Shown: in pieces, positions 11,171 through 21,868 of the stretch
How the letters are laid out: each line of letters begins with the position of its first letter
Numbering within the stretch: position 1 is the first letter of the stretch
Assembly: GCA_963971225.1 (NCBI GenBank)
Contig: OZ020267.1
Coordinates: 113,346,936 to 113,410,935, forward strand
DNA length: 64,000 nucleotides
Origin: Melieria omissa
Taxonomy: Eukaryota; Arthropoda; Insecta; Diptera; Ulidiidae
Direction: 5' to 3'
Program-made: the position numbers and the translations under genes
The notes under the pieces: model-generated
Database searches by the model: none
What the model saw: the letters and a program-made list of their open reading frames with translations, nothing else
What the model was told of the DNA's origin: nothing

Positions 11171-12010
11171 CAGCAACATTGAGAGATTCATATCTTGAGG
11201 ACCAACTACAGTTTAGCTTGAAGGTTTGAAGCGATAAAAGACGCTCGTGGTACTTGGACGGAATCTGGACTCTACCCTGACCTGACCGACATCTCAAGCT
11301 ATACGAGGTCAACTTGTGGAGTTAAATGAATGGAATAAAGTTCCCATGTTCTCAAGAAACGACTTAAACATATTTTCCCATTGAATAATGAACAATTTCC
11401 AACCAATTTTCGATATCTCCAGGTAACTACTTCAACTAGTTAAACCTCCAGATTCTTGAGAAACCACTTAATAAATAAGTGATATGAAGTTATAAAAAGT
11501 TTACCATATTCTGGCAAATCTAGTTCAACCATTTCATTCTTTTATCATTCAAAAGAATGCTCACAAGATTACCATAACTTTGTGTCCATCTTATCTTCGA
11601 TATCTTATCTTTATTTCAGCTATGTCAGTAAAAGATCACACAACATAGGTGATCTCGAAACCTCGATTGAATGTACAGAAAATTTAGTTTCGAGAAGCAA
11701 CAGGTTATGTCAAATTCTACCTATTTCATACTCTTATTCTATTTGGGAGATTCATGTCTTGAGGACCAACTAAAATTTAGATTGAAGGTTTGAAGCGATA
11801 AGAGACGCCCGTGGTACTTGGACGGAATCTCCACAATAACCGAACCTAACTGACGATTCGAGTTATGGGTTCAACTTGAGGTGATTTTACTGAATCGAAT
11901 ATAGTTCCCAAGTTCTCAAGTAACAAATAGAATTATCTTTTCAATTAAAACGATAAACACTTTCCAATCAGATTTTGATATCTCTAGCTAAATTGTTTAA
12001 TTAGTTAAAC

Positions 12011-12220
12011 TATTTTGAACCCTAGAACACATTCTATGATCCGTTCTTCTGAGTTAGAGGAGGTCCCCAAGCATGATATCAAGTCACTGCTGCGCTTTGC
12101 TAAGAATAACCGCATTCTCACGGATCATGTTTACGTCGATACGCAACACTAAGGAGCTCCAACTGGTATCGCTATAGACTCCATAGGGTCTACCAACTTA
12201 CCTAACCGAACCTAACCTAA
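12011..12220 (+). mobile_element. LINE 3' fragment in satellite unit 2
   Basis: The segment ends in CCTAACCGAACCTAACCTAA and encodes LEEVPKHDIKSLLRFAKNN, similar in position and character to the extreme C-terminus of the LINE tails elsewhere in this window. Imperfect copies of an AT-rich word (AATTGTTTAATTAGTTAAAC on the left, AATTTGATTTAAGTAAGC on the right) flank it and may be an old target duplication. Confidence 0.65.
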
Positions 12221-12838
12221 GCAATTTGATTTAAGTAAGCCTGCAGATTCTTGAGAAACCACTTAACAAATATATAAAATTAAGTTATACAAAGTTTACA
12301 AGTTTCTGACAAATCTAGTTGCACTATTTCGTCCTTTTATCACTCATTTCTTTTTTCATTGATCCTTAGTCAATCGACCAAAGCATGCTCACATGATTTC
12401 CATAACTTTTTGTCTATCTTACCTTCGATATCTGATCTTGATATCAGCAATGTCAGTGAAAGATCACACAACATAGGTAATCTCGAAACCTCGATTGAAT
12501 GTACAGAAAATGTAGTTTCGAGAAGCAACAGGTTATGTCAAATTCTACCTATTTCATACTCTTATTCTATTTGGGAGATTCATGTCTTGAGGACCAACTA
12601 AAATTTAGATTGAAGGTTTGAAGCGATAAGAGACGCTCGTGGTACTTGGACGGAATCTCCACAATAACCGAACCTAACTGACGATTCAAGTTATGGGTTC
12701 AACTTGAGTTGATTTTACTGAATCGAATATAGTTCCCAAGTTCTCAAGTAACAAATAGAATTATCTTTTCAATTAAAACGATAAATACTTTTCAATCAGA
12801 TTTTCATATCTCCAGCTAAATAGTTTAATTGGTTAAAC

Positions 12839-13048
12839 AATTTTGAACCCTGGAACACATTCTATGCTCCGTTCTTCTGAGTTAGAGGAGGTCCCCAAGC
12901 ATGATATCAAGTCACTGCTGCGCTTTGCTAAGAATACCCGCATTCTCACGGATCATGTTTACGTCGATACGCAACACTAAGGAGCTCCAACTGGTATCGC
13001 TATAGACTCCATAGGGTCTACCAACTTACCTAATCGAACCTAACCTAA
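12839..13048 (+). mobile_element. LINE 3' fragment in satellite unit 3
   Basis: Copy of the fragment at 12011-12220, exactly 828 bp further on, carried by tandem duplication of the host unit rather than by a new insertion. It shows a few private substitutions (for example CCTGGAACAC for CCTAGAACAC). Confidence 0.65.
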
Positions 13049-13666
13049 GCAATTTGATTTAAGTAAGCCTGCAGATTCTTGAGAAACCACTTAACAAATA
13101 TATAAAATTAAGTTATACAAAGTTTACAAGTTTCTGACAAATCTAGTTGCACTATTTCGTCCTTTTATCACTCATTTCTTTTTTCATTGATCCTTAGTCA
13201 ATCGACCAAAGCATGCTCACATGATTTCCATAACTTTTTGTCTATCTTACCTTCGATATCTGATCTTGATATCAGCAATGTCAGTGAAAGATCACACAAC
13301 ATAGGTAATCTCGAAACCTCGATTGAATGTACAGAAAATGTAGTTTCGAGAAGCAACAGGTTATGTCAAATTCTACCTATTTCATACTCTTATTCTATTT
13401 GGGAGATTCATGTCTTGAGGACCAACTAAAATTTAGATTGAAGGTTTGAAGCGATAAGAGACGCTCGTGGTACTTGGACGGAATCTCCACAATAACCGAA
13501 CCTAACTGACGATTCAAGTTATGGGTTCAACTTGAGGTGATTTTACTGAATCGAATATAGTTCCCAAGTTCTCAAGTAACAAATAGAATTATCTTTTCAA
13601 TTAAAACGATAAACACTTTCCAATCAGATTTTGATATCTCTAGCTAAATTGTTTAATTAGTTAAAC

Positions 13667-13876
13667 TATTTTGAACCCTAGAACACATTCTATGATCCGT
13701 TCTTCTGAGTTAGAGGAGGTCCCCAAGCATGATATCAAGTCACTGCTGCGCTTTGCTAAGAATAACCGCATTCTCACGGATCATGTTTACGTCGATACGC
13801 AACACTAAGGAGCTCCAACTGGTATCGCTATAGACTCCATAGGGTCTACCAACTTACCTAACCGAACCTAACCTAA
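13667..13876 (+). mobile_element. LINE 3' fragment in satellite unit 4
   Basis: Third copy of the same fragment, again at an 828-bp offset. Its left flank matches the unit-2 copy and differs from the unit-3 copy, which indicates exchange between units. Confidence 0.65.
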
Positions 13877-14235
13877 GCAATTTGATTTAAGTAAGCCTGC
13901 AGATTCTTGAGAAACCACTTAACAAATATATAAAATTAAGTTATACAAAGTGGACCATTTTCTGGCAAATCTAGTTGTACCATTTCGTCCTTTTATCACT
14001 CACTTCTTTTTTCATTGATCCTTAGTCAATCGACCAAAGCATGCTCACAAGAGTTCCATAACTTTTTGTCTATCTTACCTTCGATATCTGATCTTGATAT
14101 AAGCAATGTCAGTGAAAGATCACACAACATAGGTGATCTCGAAACCTCGACTTATATATACGAAAAATGTAGTGTCGAGCAGCAACAGGTTGCATCAAGT
14201 TCTACATATTTGCTACTCCTATTCCTTGGGACTTT

Positions 14236-15300
14236 CTTAAGTTGTGAAATTTCTCCAAAATTTTCAGTAGCATTCAAAGTCGTTTCTTGATTTCACCCAA
14301 AACCTCACTTTACGAAATACTTAAAATACCGAAGGTAAAAAAACTGCCGCACAAAACCTGCAGGAATGCAAAATTCAACTGGCCAACAGTACTAAAAGTT
14401 TCAAAAAAAATAAATAAATTATGATTGATGCATGATGGATGGCGAGTTGTGCATGAGCCGTTGTCATTACGGCGCAACATCGCCGTGTTGTCTTTGGACG
14501 CTAGTCGATGGTCGACGGTGGTCGGACGAGAAGGCGAACGTGTCTGCAATTAAAGTGGTCTGAGGTGAATTATTATTTTTGGGTATATTTTTGCTAGTTG
14601 CCGTTGACAGCAATGCACACACACATGCATACAGCACGTATGATGGCTTTAGATTGATGGCTCAACATCAACCAAAACTACATACAACAAATATAAGCTA
14701 ACAAAATTATTGCTAGTTTTTTTTTGTGTATTCATGTGACACCTTTGATGGATCTCTTCGTTGGTGGTTAGCTTGTTTGTTGGTTTGTTTGTTTGGGTTT
14801 GCGCTGTGACATGCCGCAATTTGGCAATGCATAAGGAGACAACAGTTTCTGACGTGACACTAATTTGGTCGATTTTTTCGCTGTTGTAATTTTCCCTTTT
14901 GGGGTTTTGCTGGCTGGAGCGCGTTAATAATGAAACTTTTGGCAGTTATGATTGATAGGTTGGGCTTATGATTAAACCCGTTCTTGGGTGCAGTTTGGTG
15001 GTGGGAAAAAGTTTTTGAAGAAAACGGTTTTTCGGTTTCATTCTTTATTTGTTTAGAGTAGCAACCGGTGAAAGGTATCAATCACAACGATTTGGCAGTC
15101 GAAACGACAAAGTGATAAGTGGCGATAGGCGCCATTGGTTGGCTTAAGCGGCATTGCATTATAATCCCGGAGCGGTAATTGATTTGTTTGTTTTGACGCG
15201 GTCACATGTTGCGGCCAGAGCGGGTATGGTGAAATGAATTTTTCACGCAACTCACCAAAAGTCAATTGGTCGATTCAAAGGGATTTAGGAAGACTTTAGA
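14236..15300. other. no gene seen
   Basis: Unremarkable intergenic DNA with a CA/CATG-rich spot near 14615-14640 and GTTT repeats near 14765-14795. Minus-strand frames of 70-79 codons show no domain. Confidence 0.45.
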
Positions 15301-16060
15301 GAGACTTAAGAGAGAGGCGGCGTTCTGGGAGAGCAGTAGAGTCATGGAAATCAAGTAGAGGAATTGAAGTAGAGAGGAATCTCCACCTCCAGCCCTATGA
15401 GGCATACAAATCATGGAGGACATAACCCGATCATAGGGCGAGAAGATAGTTTAAGCTGAATATCACGTCGAGTATTCAAGGAAGTTATTAAAATGTTGTC
15501 TGGGAGAGCAGTAGAATCATGAAAATCAAGTAGAAGATCTGTGAGGGTAGACTGCTGGACTGAGTATCTCCACCTCCAGTACCTATGGGGCTCCTATGGG
15601 GCATACAAATCATGGAGAAGATAACCCGATTGTAGGGCGAGATAGTTTAAGCTGAATATCCCGTCGAGTATTCAAGGAAGTTATTAAAATTTTGTCTGGG
15701 AGAGCAGTAAAGCCATGGAAATCGCGTAAAAGAATTGTGAGGGTAGACTGCTGGACTGAGTATCCCCATCTGAAGCCCTATGGGACTTACAAATCATGGA
15801 GAAGATAACCCGATCGTAGGGCGAGACAGTTTAAGCTGAATATCCCGTCGAGTATTCAAGGAAGTTATTAAAATGTTGTCTGGGAGAGCAGTAGAGCCAT
15901 GAAAATCAAGTAAAGGAGTTGTGAAAGTAGACTGCTGGATGGAGTATCTCCACCTCCAGCCCCATTGGGCCTACAAATCATGAAGAAGATAACCCGATCG
16001 TAGGGCGAGATAGTTTAAGCTGAATATCCCGTCGAGTATTCAAGGAAGTTATTAAAATGT
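15300..16060. repeat. tandem array, 184-bp unit, about four copies
   Basis: The word TTAAGCTGAATATC recurs at 15451, 15647, 15831 and 16015, spacings of 196, 184 and 184 bp. The 196-bp spacing comes from a short local duplication (CCTATGGGGCTCCTATGGGG near 15581). Units share GTCTGGGAGAGCAGTA and TCGAGTATTCAAGGAAGTT. No coding frame persists across units. Confidence 0.88.
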
Positions 16061-17284
16061 TTACACAAGAGCACACACCACACTTTTCAATTGAGTCTCA
16101 CATGTTTGCAGGCATTCCGACCGCACTGTCGCTCTATTCCCATATTTCCTTCAACATAATTACGCTGGGTACTTCCGTTGTTGCGACTAATGCACGTACA
16201 AAAACCGTTTAAACTTTTTCCGCCACCCAACACACCTAGCAGCACACCTTCATAAAACGTCTAGCATACACTCCAACCACTCCGGTGGGAATTCCCGCTA
16301 AGTTCAAATTATGTAACAACCTTGTGTAAGCACTTTGTGTGTGTGTGTGTGGATTTTTTCTCAGTTTGCTTCACCGCCAAATGCCACAAAACCATTCAAA
16401 GGCTTTCAACAATCGCACATTCCGACCGTATAAAACCATTTAAATTGCGCTGCCACAACCCCTGGCGCCCTGGTTTTGTGCGAACATGCCATACGTTTAT
16501 TGAGTTGCTTTCTATGTAAATTGCTCGCATCGTTATGGCAATCCTTTCCTGTGCCGCTACACACAAACACACACATACAAACAGATAAATGTTCATCCAT
16601 GGGGGAGGATGGGCTGACTTTGCCATACCAACTGCAAAGCGTTCTCAACTCGCTTGGATCGAGTGTGTTCGTCGCTGAGTAACCGTGGCACGCAACTCCC
16701 TCTTGCTCTCCTACACCCGATTTCCATAGCTATGTGGCCATGTAACGACGGTGCGTACGTGTGCTTGTGTCGGTGCCCGGCTTTGGCATTACAGCGGAAT
16801 GCAAACTTTGATTTCCTCGAGCTTCGCCTTTCATACCGCCGACGCTGCCACTAAACGTTCACGTTGTCGCCGTCGTCGTCGTCGTTGGCTGTGTCGCCGA
16901 GTGTTTGCCAGCAACAATTTCCACTTAATTGCTTGTCGTCGTCGTGTAGAACAAATTGTCTGCGTATTGAACTGTAAATAGTTTTTGCCCTGCTTTTGCA
17001 CGTTGTTATCCTTTACGACTATTGTTCCGGGCATTATGAAAACTCGATTATAACCGACGTCTCCTGGTCTCGCTCTGTCTGCCCGTTTGACTATTTGTGT
17101 CTACATTTTTGCAGTTGTTGTAGAATATTTGCGTGTTGAAATTGTTAAGATTAGCTAAAACATGGAAAATGTTGCAAATTGAGTCGATAATCGTTGTTTG
17201 TGTAGGTCGAAGTGAATTACGTGTAAACAATGAAACTGCGCAGAGAAACTTTCCGGAATGTGTGAAATCAAAAGCGATACTATT
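16061..17284. other. no gene seen; GC-richer stretch with CGTCGT run
   Basis: Contains a GT microsatellite at about 16338-16350, a CA-rich stretch near 16560-16580 and a CGTCGTCGT run near 16868-16886. Overlapping frames of 60-80 codons on both strands are explained by these repeats. Confidence 0.4.
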
Positions 17285-17801
17285 ACACCGTGCGACAGCA
17301 AGTTTTTTTAGTTTTTCTCTCTGACGTCAAGATTATTTTTAAAGCACTTTGAAATTTGAAGAACATGTTAATTTCAAAAAATAAAAAAGATAAATATAGT
17401 ACTAAATTTTTTATATCCTAAACTAATAAAGTTAGAAGGACGAAATTCGAGGATGTTTTTTTCAAAAAAAACTATTAGAAATTTCCAAGGTTGTTCAAGG
17501 ATAAAGTTTTAAAAAGACATTTTCAATACCTCTTCGTACTTTTACCCCAAACCATAAAATTTTCTAAGATTCTAAGGATTTTTCTCTTTCATTTGATACC
17601 CATATTGTTCTTCTATAATGCACTCAATTTTTAAAATTTTTTTTATATACATGTCCTTGAAATTTCAAAGTCCTTTAAAACAAAACCTGACGTCAAAGAG
17701 AAAAACTAAAAATGCAGTTTTACTACATTTAGCCCCTAGTTTCGCGAGTATATAGATTTGTTCGTGTGTTTTGACAATTTTTGATTTTTGTCGCATGGTG
17801 T
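17285..17801. mobile_element. non-autonomous element, ACACCGTGCGACA family (copy 1)
   Basis: It begins ACACCGTGCGACA and ends with the complement of ACACCATGCGACA, 517 bp in all. Inside it shares with copies at 37.4-38.4, 45.5-45.9 and 47.9-48.2 kb the order CATTTGATACCCATAT, then AAAGTCCTTTAAAA, then a block ending in TAGTTTC, then the right terminus. There is no transposase. The superfamily cannot be assigned because I see no clear target duplication. Confidence 0.7.
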
Positions 17802-19337
17802 TTTAGTGGCTTAGAGAAAAATTTCAATTACTTAAAATCTAATTAATAATAAATTTTGACAATATTGACCACCAAATCCTGTCTCTTGTTGACAGATATA
17901 CAAATAAATTTGCTTAAACAGCTTAAACTGTGCCGCAAATCCAATTAGCTTCTCAATCACATTGCACCCCATCAAATCAAATGACACTGAAAAAGTCTCA
18001 CACATTTTCCCCTTTTACTCAGAAACCAGTTAAATGTGCCCTTCTGCATAGACTCTGCAATAAAAAAAAGATATGAAATGCCGTTGTTATGTTGCAATTA
18101 CATTCTTATTAATACCGGCCGCACCAAAGTGAGCGGCAACGAATTATGTACCGGCAACTGTCGCTTCGGTCATTTATCATTTTTTGTAAATGCTTCACTT
18201 GCGTTGCCGTTCTTTTGACTAAAACATTAATCATGTGACGCTGACAGCTGTCAACACGTTCCCATCAACCAAAAATCACGCAGCAACAAAAAAAAAGCGT
18301 GCGGAAAATATTAAAAACTCTACATTGAAGAAAATGTGGTCGCTCGCTCAAAGGTGGCAAAAGTATTAAACAACAACGACGGCGACGGCATTTAAATCTG
18401 GCCACATGCGCGACTACATGAAACCAGTCAAGTTTATGTGGCGACCCAACCAGTCAGAAATCACGACAAACTATAACAGCTAAGAACAAAACTCTTAGAT
18501 AGCAACAACCAAACTGACAGACGGCGAACGCACACTGCACGCCGCAGCGAGCAGCGAGCAGTGGCTCATAAATGGCTCATTGTCAGGCAAACATGAGTGT
18601 AATAAATAGGCTCGTTAATCATTTGTGCTGCACGCTGCCCACCGCTGCTTGCAACACTGCACCGAGCGGCAGCCCGGCTGTCAGTCGCAAAAACTGCCGC
18701 GCCGCACACACGAAAGCGCCGCATGTCATTAGCGATGGTTCAAGAATTTTAGTTACGCACGCACACTGTCAGCGCGCCTATTGGACACATTACTCAAAAA
18801 CATGCAGACTGACGGTGGAACACTGTTTGACAGATTTATGGCACCGACATTGCACAATTAATTCAATGCGTCCAGCCAATGGCATTCGATGTGGTCACTT
18901 TTTTAATTGATGTTTTTATATATTTGTTGGAATTTTTCGCTAATTTTTAGAACTGAAAAAGGTTTAGCAGCTCATGAGGTGAAAATTCCAGTGACAAGTA
19001 ACAATATATATAAATCGATTGTTTGTCTGAAACACTATGGAGAGTATATACAAAAGGATCCATAGTCCTTAGCTGCTTGAGAGAGACTAATTAGTGAAAA
19101 ATCTGTTTTTTTTTAAGTGATGTGATTTGAAATTTTCCAAAAATTATGAACTAGGAGCTGTTTTTCATATTTTAGCCAAATATGTGGTAACAAAATTTGG
19201 CTTGAATATGAAAAAATCCTTTTCTGCCGTCCAACCAACATTTGTTACAATCAATTTGACAAGTTTGGAGCATTCAACTCCTTGAGAAGACACCAAATTC
19301 GAATCGTTATTGGTTGTCTTGCTAGTATCTCGATTCT
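17802..19337. other. no gene seen
   Basis: AT-rich DNA followed by a GC-richer block (about 18500-18900). A 112-codon plus-strand frame at 18572-18910 gives a Cys/His-rich peptide without domain or supportable start, so I do not call it. Confidence 0.4.
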
Positions 19338-19349
19338 CTTGTCTCCTGC

Positions 19350-19506
19350 GGAATCTATTAATCATCTGCTCTGCTACTGCCCGGCTCTTTCTAGAGGAAG
19401 ATGGAAAACCCTAGGCTCTCCTTTCTTCGACAACTTAAATGACCTCAGTTCAGCTAGTATCAAAAACTTACTTGAGTTCATCCACAGATCGAAATGGCTC
19501 GAATAG
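19350..19506 (+). pseudogene. LINE ORF2 extreme C-terminus
   Basis: About 50 residues from the second half of the zinc-knuckle tail (NHLLCYCPAL) to the stop after IHRSKWLE at 19504-19506. This appears to be the natural C-terminus, since the 40.9-kb and 36-kb relatives end with similar FIKSSNWF/LAKTKWF strings. Everything upstream was lost by 5' truncation. Confidence 0.7.
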
Positions 19507-19632
19507 GCTTCTCGACTTGCAGTAAGACAGACCTTTCAACTTGTGGTATCACAACGGACCCGTTTCGTGGCCTAAGTGTGTCTCACGGCAAGTCTCATGC
19601 CAAGACAGCCACTAAACCTAACCTAACCTAAC
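19350..19632 (+). mobile_element. 5'-truncated LINE insertion, second subfamily
   Basis: A perfect 12-bp duplication CTTGTCTCCTGC borders the segment (19338-19349 and 19633-19644). The insert encodes ESINHLLCYCPALSRGRWK and ends in a CCTAACCTAACC-type 3' tail. Its 3' untranslated part (TTGTGGTATCACAACGG, then GGCCTAAGTGTGTCTCA) is different from the LINE at 8.6 kb but matches the 3' end of the SINE at 51845-52220. Confidence 0.87.
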
Positions 19633-19658
19633 CTTGTCTCCTGCTCTAATCTTTCTTT

Positions 19659-20120
19659 CCAGTGACAGATTCAAGTGGGTTTTGGGGGTTGAAACCCCAT
19701 GAAATGTTAGGATCTACTTTGAAACTACTTAAAAATTAAAAGACTTTTTTGGCATTTTATGAATACGAAAGAAATACTTTTTGAACCCCACCCCCCCCGA
19801 AATATTTTTCTGAATCCGCCCCTGTTTCTTTCTATAAGCTATCTTCCAGTGGCGCATGCAGGTTTTCTTTTGGCGGGCAGAGAATTCGCGTATAACTTTT
19901 GACCCGAGTACAATTCGAATCCCCCTCCCCCCCCGAAATATTTTTTCTGACTCCGCCCCTGTTTCTTTGTATAAGCTATCTTCCAGTGGCGAATGCAGGA
20001 TTTCTTTTGGGGGCAGAGAATTTGCGTATAACTTTTGAGCAGAGTACAATTCGAACCCCCCCGAAATATTTTTCTAAATCCGCCCCTGTTTCTTTCTATA
20101 AGCTATTTTCCAACGGCGCC
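19659..20120. repeat. short tandem array with AGTGGCG landmarks
   Basis: CCAGTGGCG or a variant of it occurs at 19659, 19846, 19983 and 20110. Between them recur CCCCCGAAATATTTTTCT and TCCGCCCCTGTTTCTTT. Units are about 130-190 bp and imperfect. The unit start (AGTGGCGCATGCAGG) is the same as the left end of the element at 47763, so this array may have grown from a transposon fragment. Confidence 0.75.
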
Positions 20121-21860
20121 ACTGGTCTCTTCAATCATCGCAACAGTGCAATGAATCTGAGCTGAGCAAGTTTATTATTGTGCCCCAACTATAAATGCTA
20201 TAAACCAGAAAGCTAAAAGTCTCAACTGAATAACAGACTAAAATCGCTCAATCTCTGAAGAGAGTAGACTGCTCTACTTCAGTCACTAAATAAACCCCAC
20301 AATTTCAGTCCAAACACCTTCAACACTTCAAAGATAACTAAAACGAACTGTCGCATTCGTATTGTTGTTGTTGTAACTAGCTGTTTGCTATTCACACAAC
20401 ATCATAAATTAATAATGCATCCACACCAAATAAGCAAATATGTAACATCTAAACAACAACAACAAAATACGAAAAGTGTTGTGTGGCATAAAGTCGTGAG
20501 GTCTATTGCAGATGTGGCACCAACAGTTGAGGCAAAGCATAATTGATGCCTTGATGGTTTGACGGCTTGACGGCCTCTTCTGACATGCGCAACAAAGTCA
20601 GCCAGCGAGCACCAAGTGGCTGATGGCAGCCACGACAGTCGCCACTTGTGCTCAAGTACTGAAAAACACACAAAAGCAGCACAGCCGGCAAGACGCTCCA
20701 AGCAGCCACGTTAACGTCAAACAGTCAACCAGCTTCAACCAAAGTCAGTCAGCCAAAGAGCCAGTCCGTCAGTCAGTCAGTCAGTCAGCCATTCATCTTT
20801 ATACGGTATCAAGCCATCCATCAACAAGACAATTGTTGTCCTTACAAGCAGCGAGTGTCTATCGTATAATACTACAACAAACAACAACAACGCCAACAAC
20901 AAGCCAAATATTTAAAAGTGGCATCAAGTGCTGGAGCGACGTGTGCATTTGGCGTGCTCGTAATTGCAGCTCAAAACTCATTCACTCACTCACTCATTCG
21001 GCGGATCGTTCGCATCCTCACGCTTTCAGTTCGCTGCCGCTGCTCGTAGCGATGTGTTTAGCTTGCTGCAATTTGTTGCTGCCGCCTCGACTTATGGCAG
21101 TTGTGAAGTTTACCACAAGTGGCAATTCGATCAGCCGTGCTTCAATGGCGACTCTATGTTGTTGTTGTTGTTGTTGCTTGTTTAAGTTTTGTTCGCTTCT
21201 CTCTATATTTGTTTTTCTTCTCTTTTACATTTTAAATGCAACGCAACGCATCGTCATCGTCATCATTCTTTTAAAGTCGACAGCGACGTCGCTGTCGCTG
21301 CTGTTGTTTCATACCCCCGCCCGCTGCTAATTGCACATGCAGAAGGCACGTTGCTGCTGCTGCTGTTGCCGCTGGTGGCAGCGTAAATATTTATGCAGCT
21401 CATGCGTTTTGTGCAGACGCGTGATTTTTAATTAGTTTTCTCAGAAATTAAATTGTTAATTTGGCCGACGTGTTGCGGTGTGATGTGCTGTGGCGGTGGC
21501 CGCACAACGCAACGTTTCCATGCTGTTGGCATCGGTTGCTGGCTGTTGTTGTTGTTGTTGTTGTTGCACTTTGTCGCCTCGTGGCTAATGCATGCTGATT
21601 CCGTTTTCACTGAGGTGTGGGTGTGCGCTGTCTCTTGTGTTCCCTATAATAATTAACGCTATGGCGAGTGCATACCTCACGTTGGAGGTTAGGTTGAAGT
21701 AATGAGGAAAATATTTTTTGAGCTTTTAGTTTTAAGCCAAACAAAGAATTAAGAAAAATTAAAAACAGTATTTTTTTTAGTAAGTGGGTAAAAGATTAAA
21801 AAAAAATTTTACTGAAAAATTTATCATTTCTTGTGATACAATTTTTGACTAAAACCCATT
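20121..21860. other. no gene seen; (GTT)n and CAG-type low complexity
   Basis: Includes CAGTCAGTCAGTCAGTC near 20770-20787, GTTGTTGTTGTT runs at about 21158-21180 and 21544-21566, and CTGCTGCTG near 21352-21367. A 235-codon plus-strand frame (20623-21330) is Ser/Gln/Thr-rich and then Cys/Leu-rich because it reads through these repeats. It shows no domain and I reject it as a gene. Confidence 0.45.
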
Positions 21861-21868
21861 AGGGGTAT

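Larger units (their letters stand above)
11181..14235. repeat. long-period satellite: one 564-bp unit and 828-bp units
   Basis: The landmark GAGGACCAACTA occurs at 11197, 11761, 12589 and 13417. The first spacing is 564 bp and the next two are exactly 828 bp. Units of 828 bp contain a ~210-bp LINE fragment that the first unit lacks, plus about 30-50 bp of further difference. A last, diverging unit fades out at about 14235. Identical 80-residue frames in two units only reflect recent duplication; the peptide resembles nothing I know. Units starting at 12589 and 13417 are nearly identical over long stretches, so amplification is recent. Confidence 0.92.

Noticed and set aside
12359..13429. two identical 80-codon frames 828 bp apart
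   Set aside because: Identity is due to tandem duplication of a satellite unit. The peptide has no similarity to a known family, and the frame is not kept in the first and last units.
19617..19634. CCTAACCTAACCTAACC as telomere-like repeat
   Set aside because: It also ends the other LINE fragments in this window, and flies of this group lack simple TTAGG-type telomeres. It is the LINE 3' tail.
20623..21330. 235-codon open frame on the plus strand
   Set aside because: Composition follows the underlying CAG/CAA and GTT repeats (Ser/Gln/Thr, then Cys/Leu). There is no domain and no splice or start context, and several other long frames overlap it.
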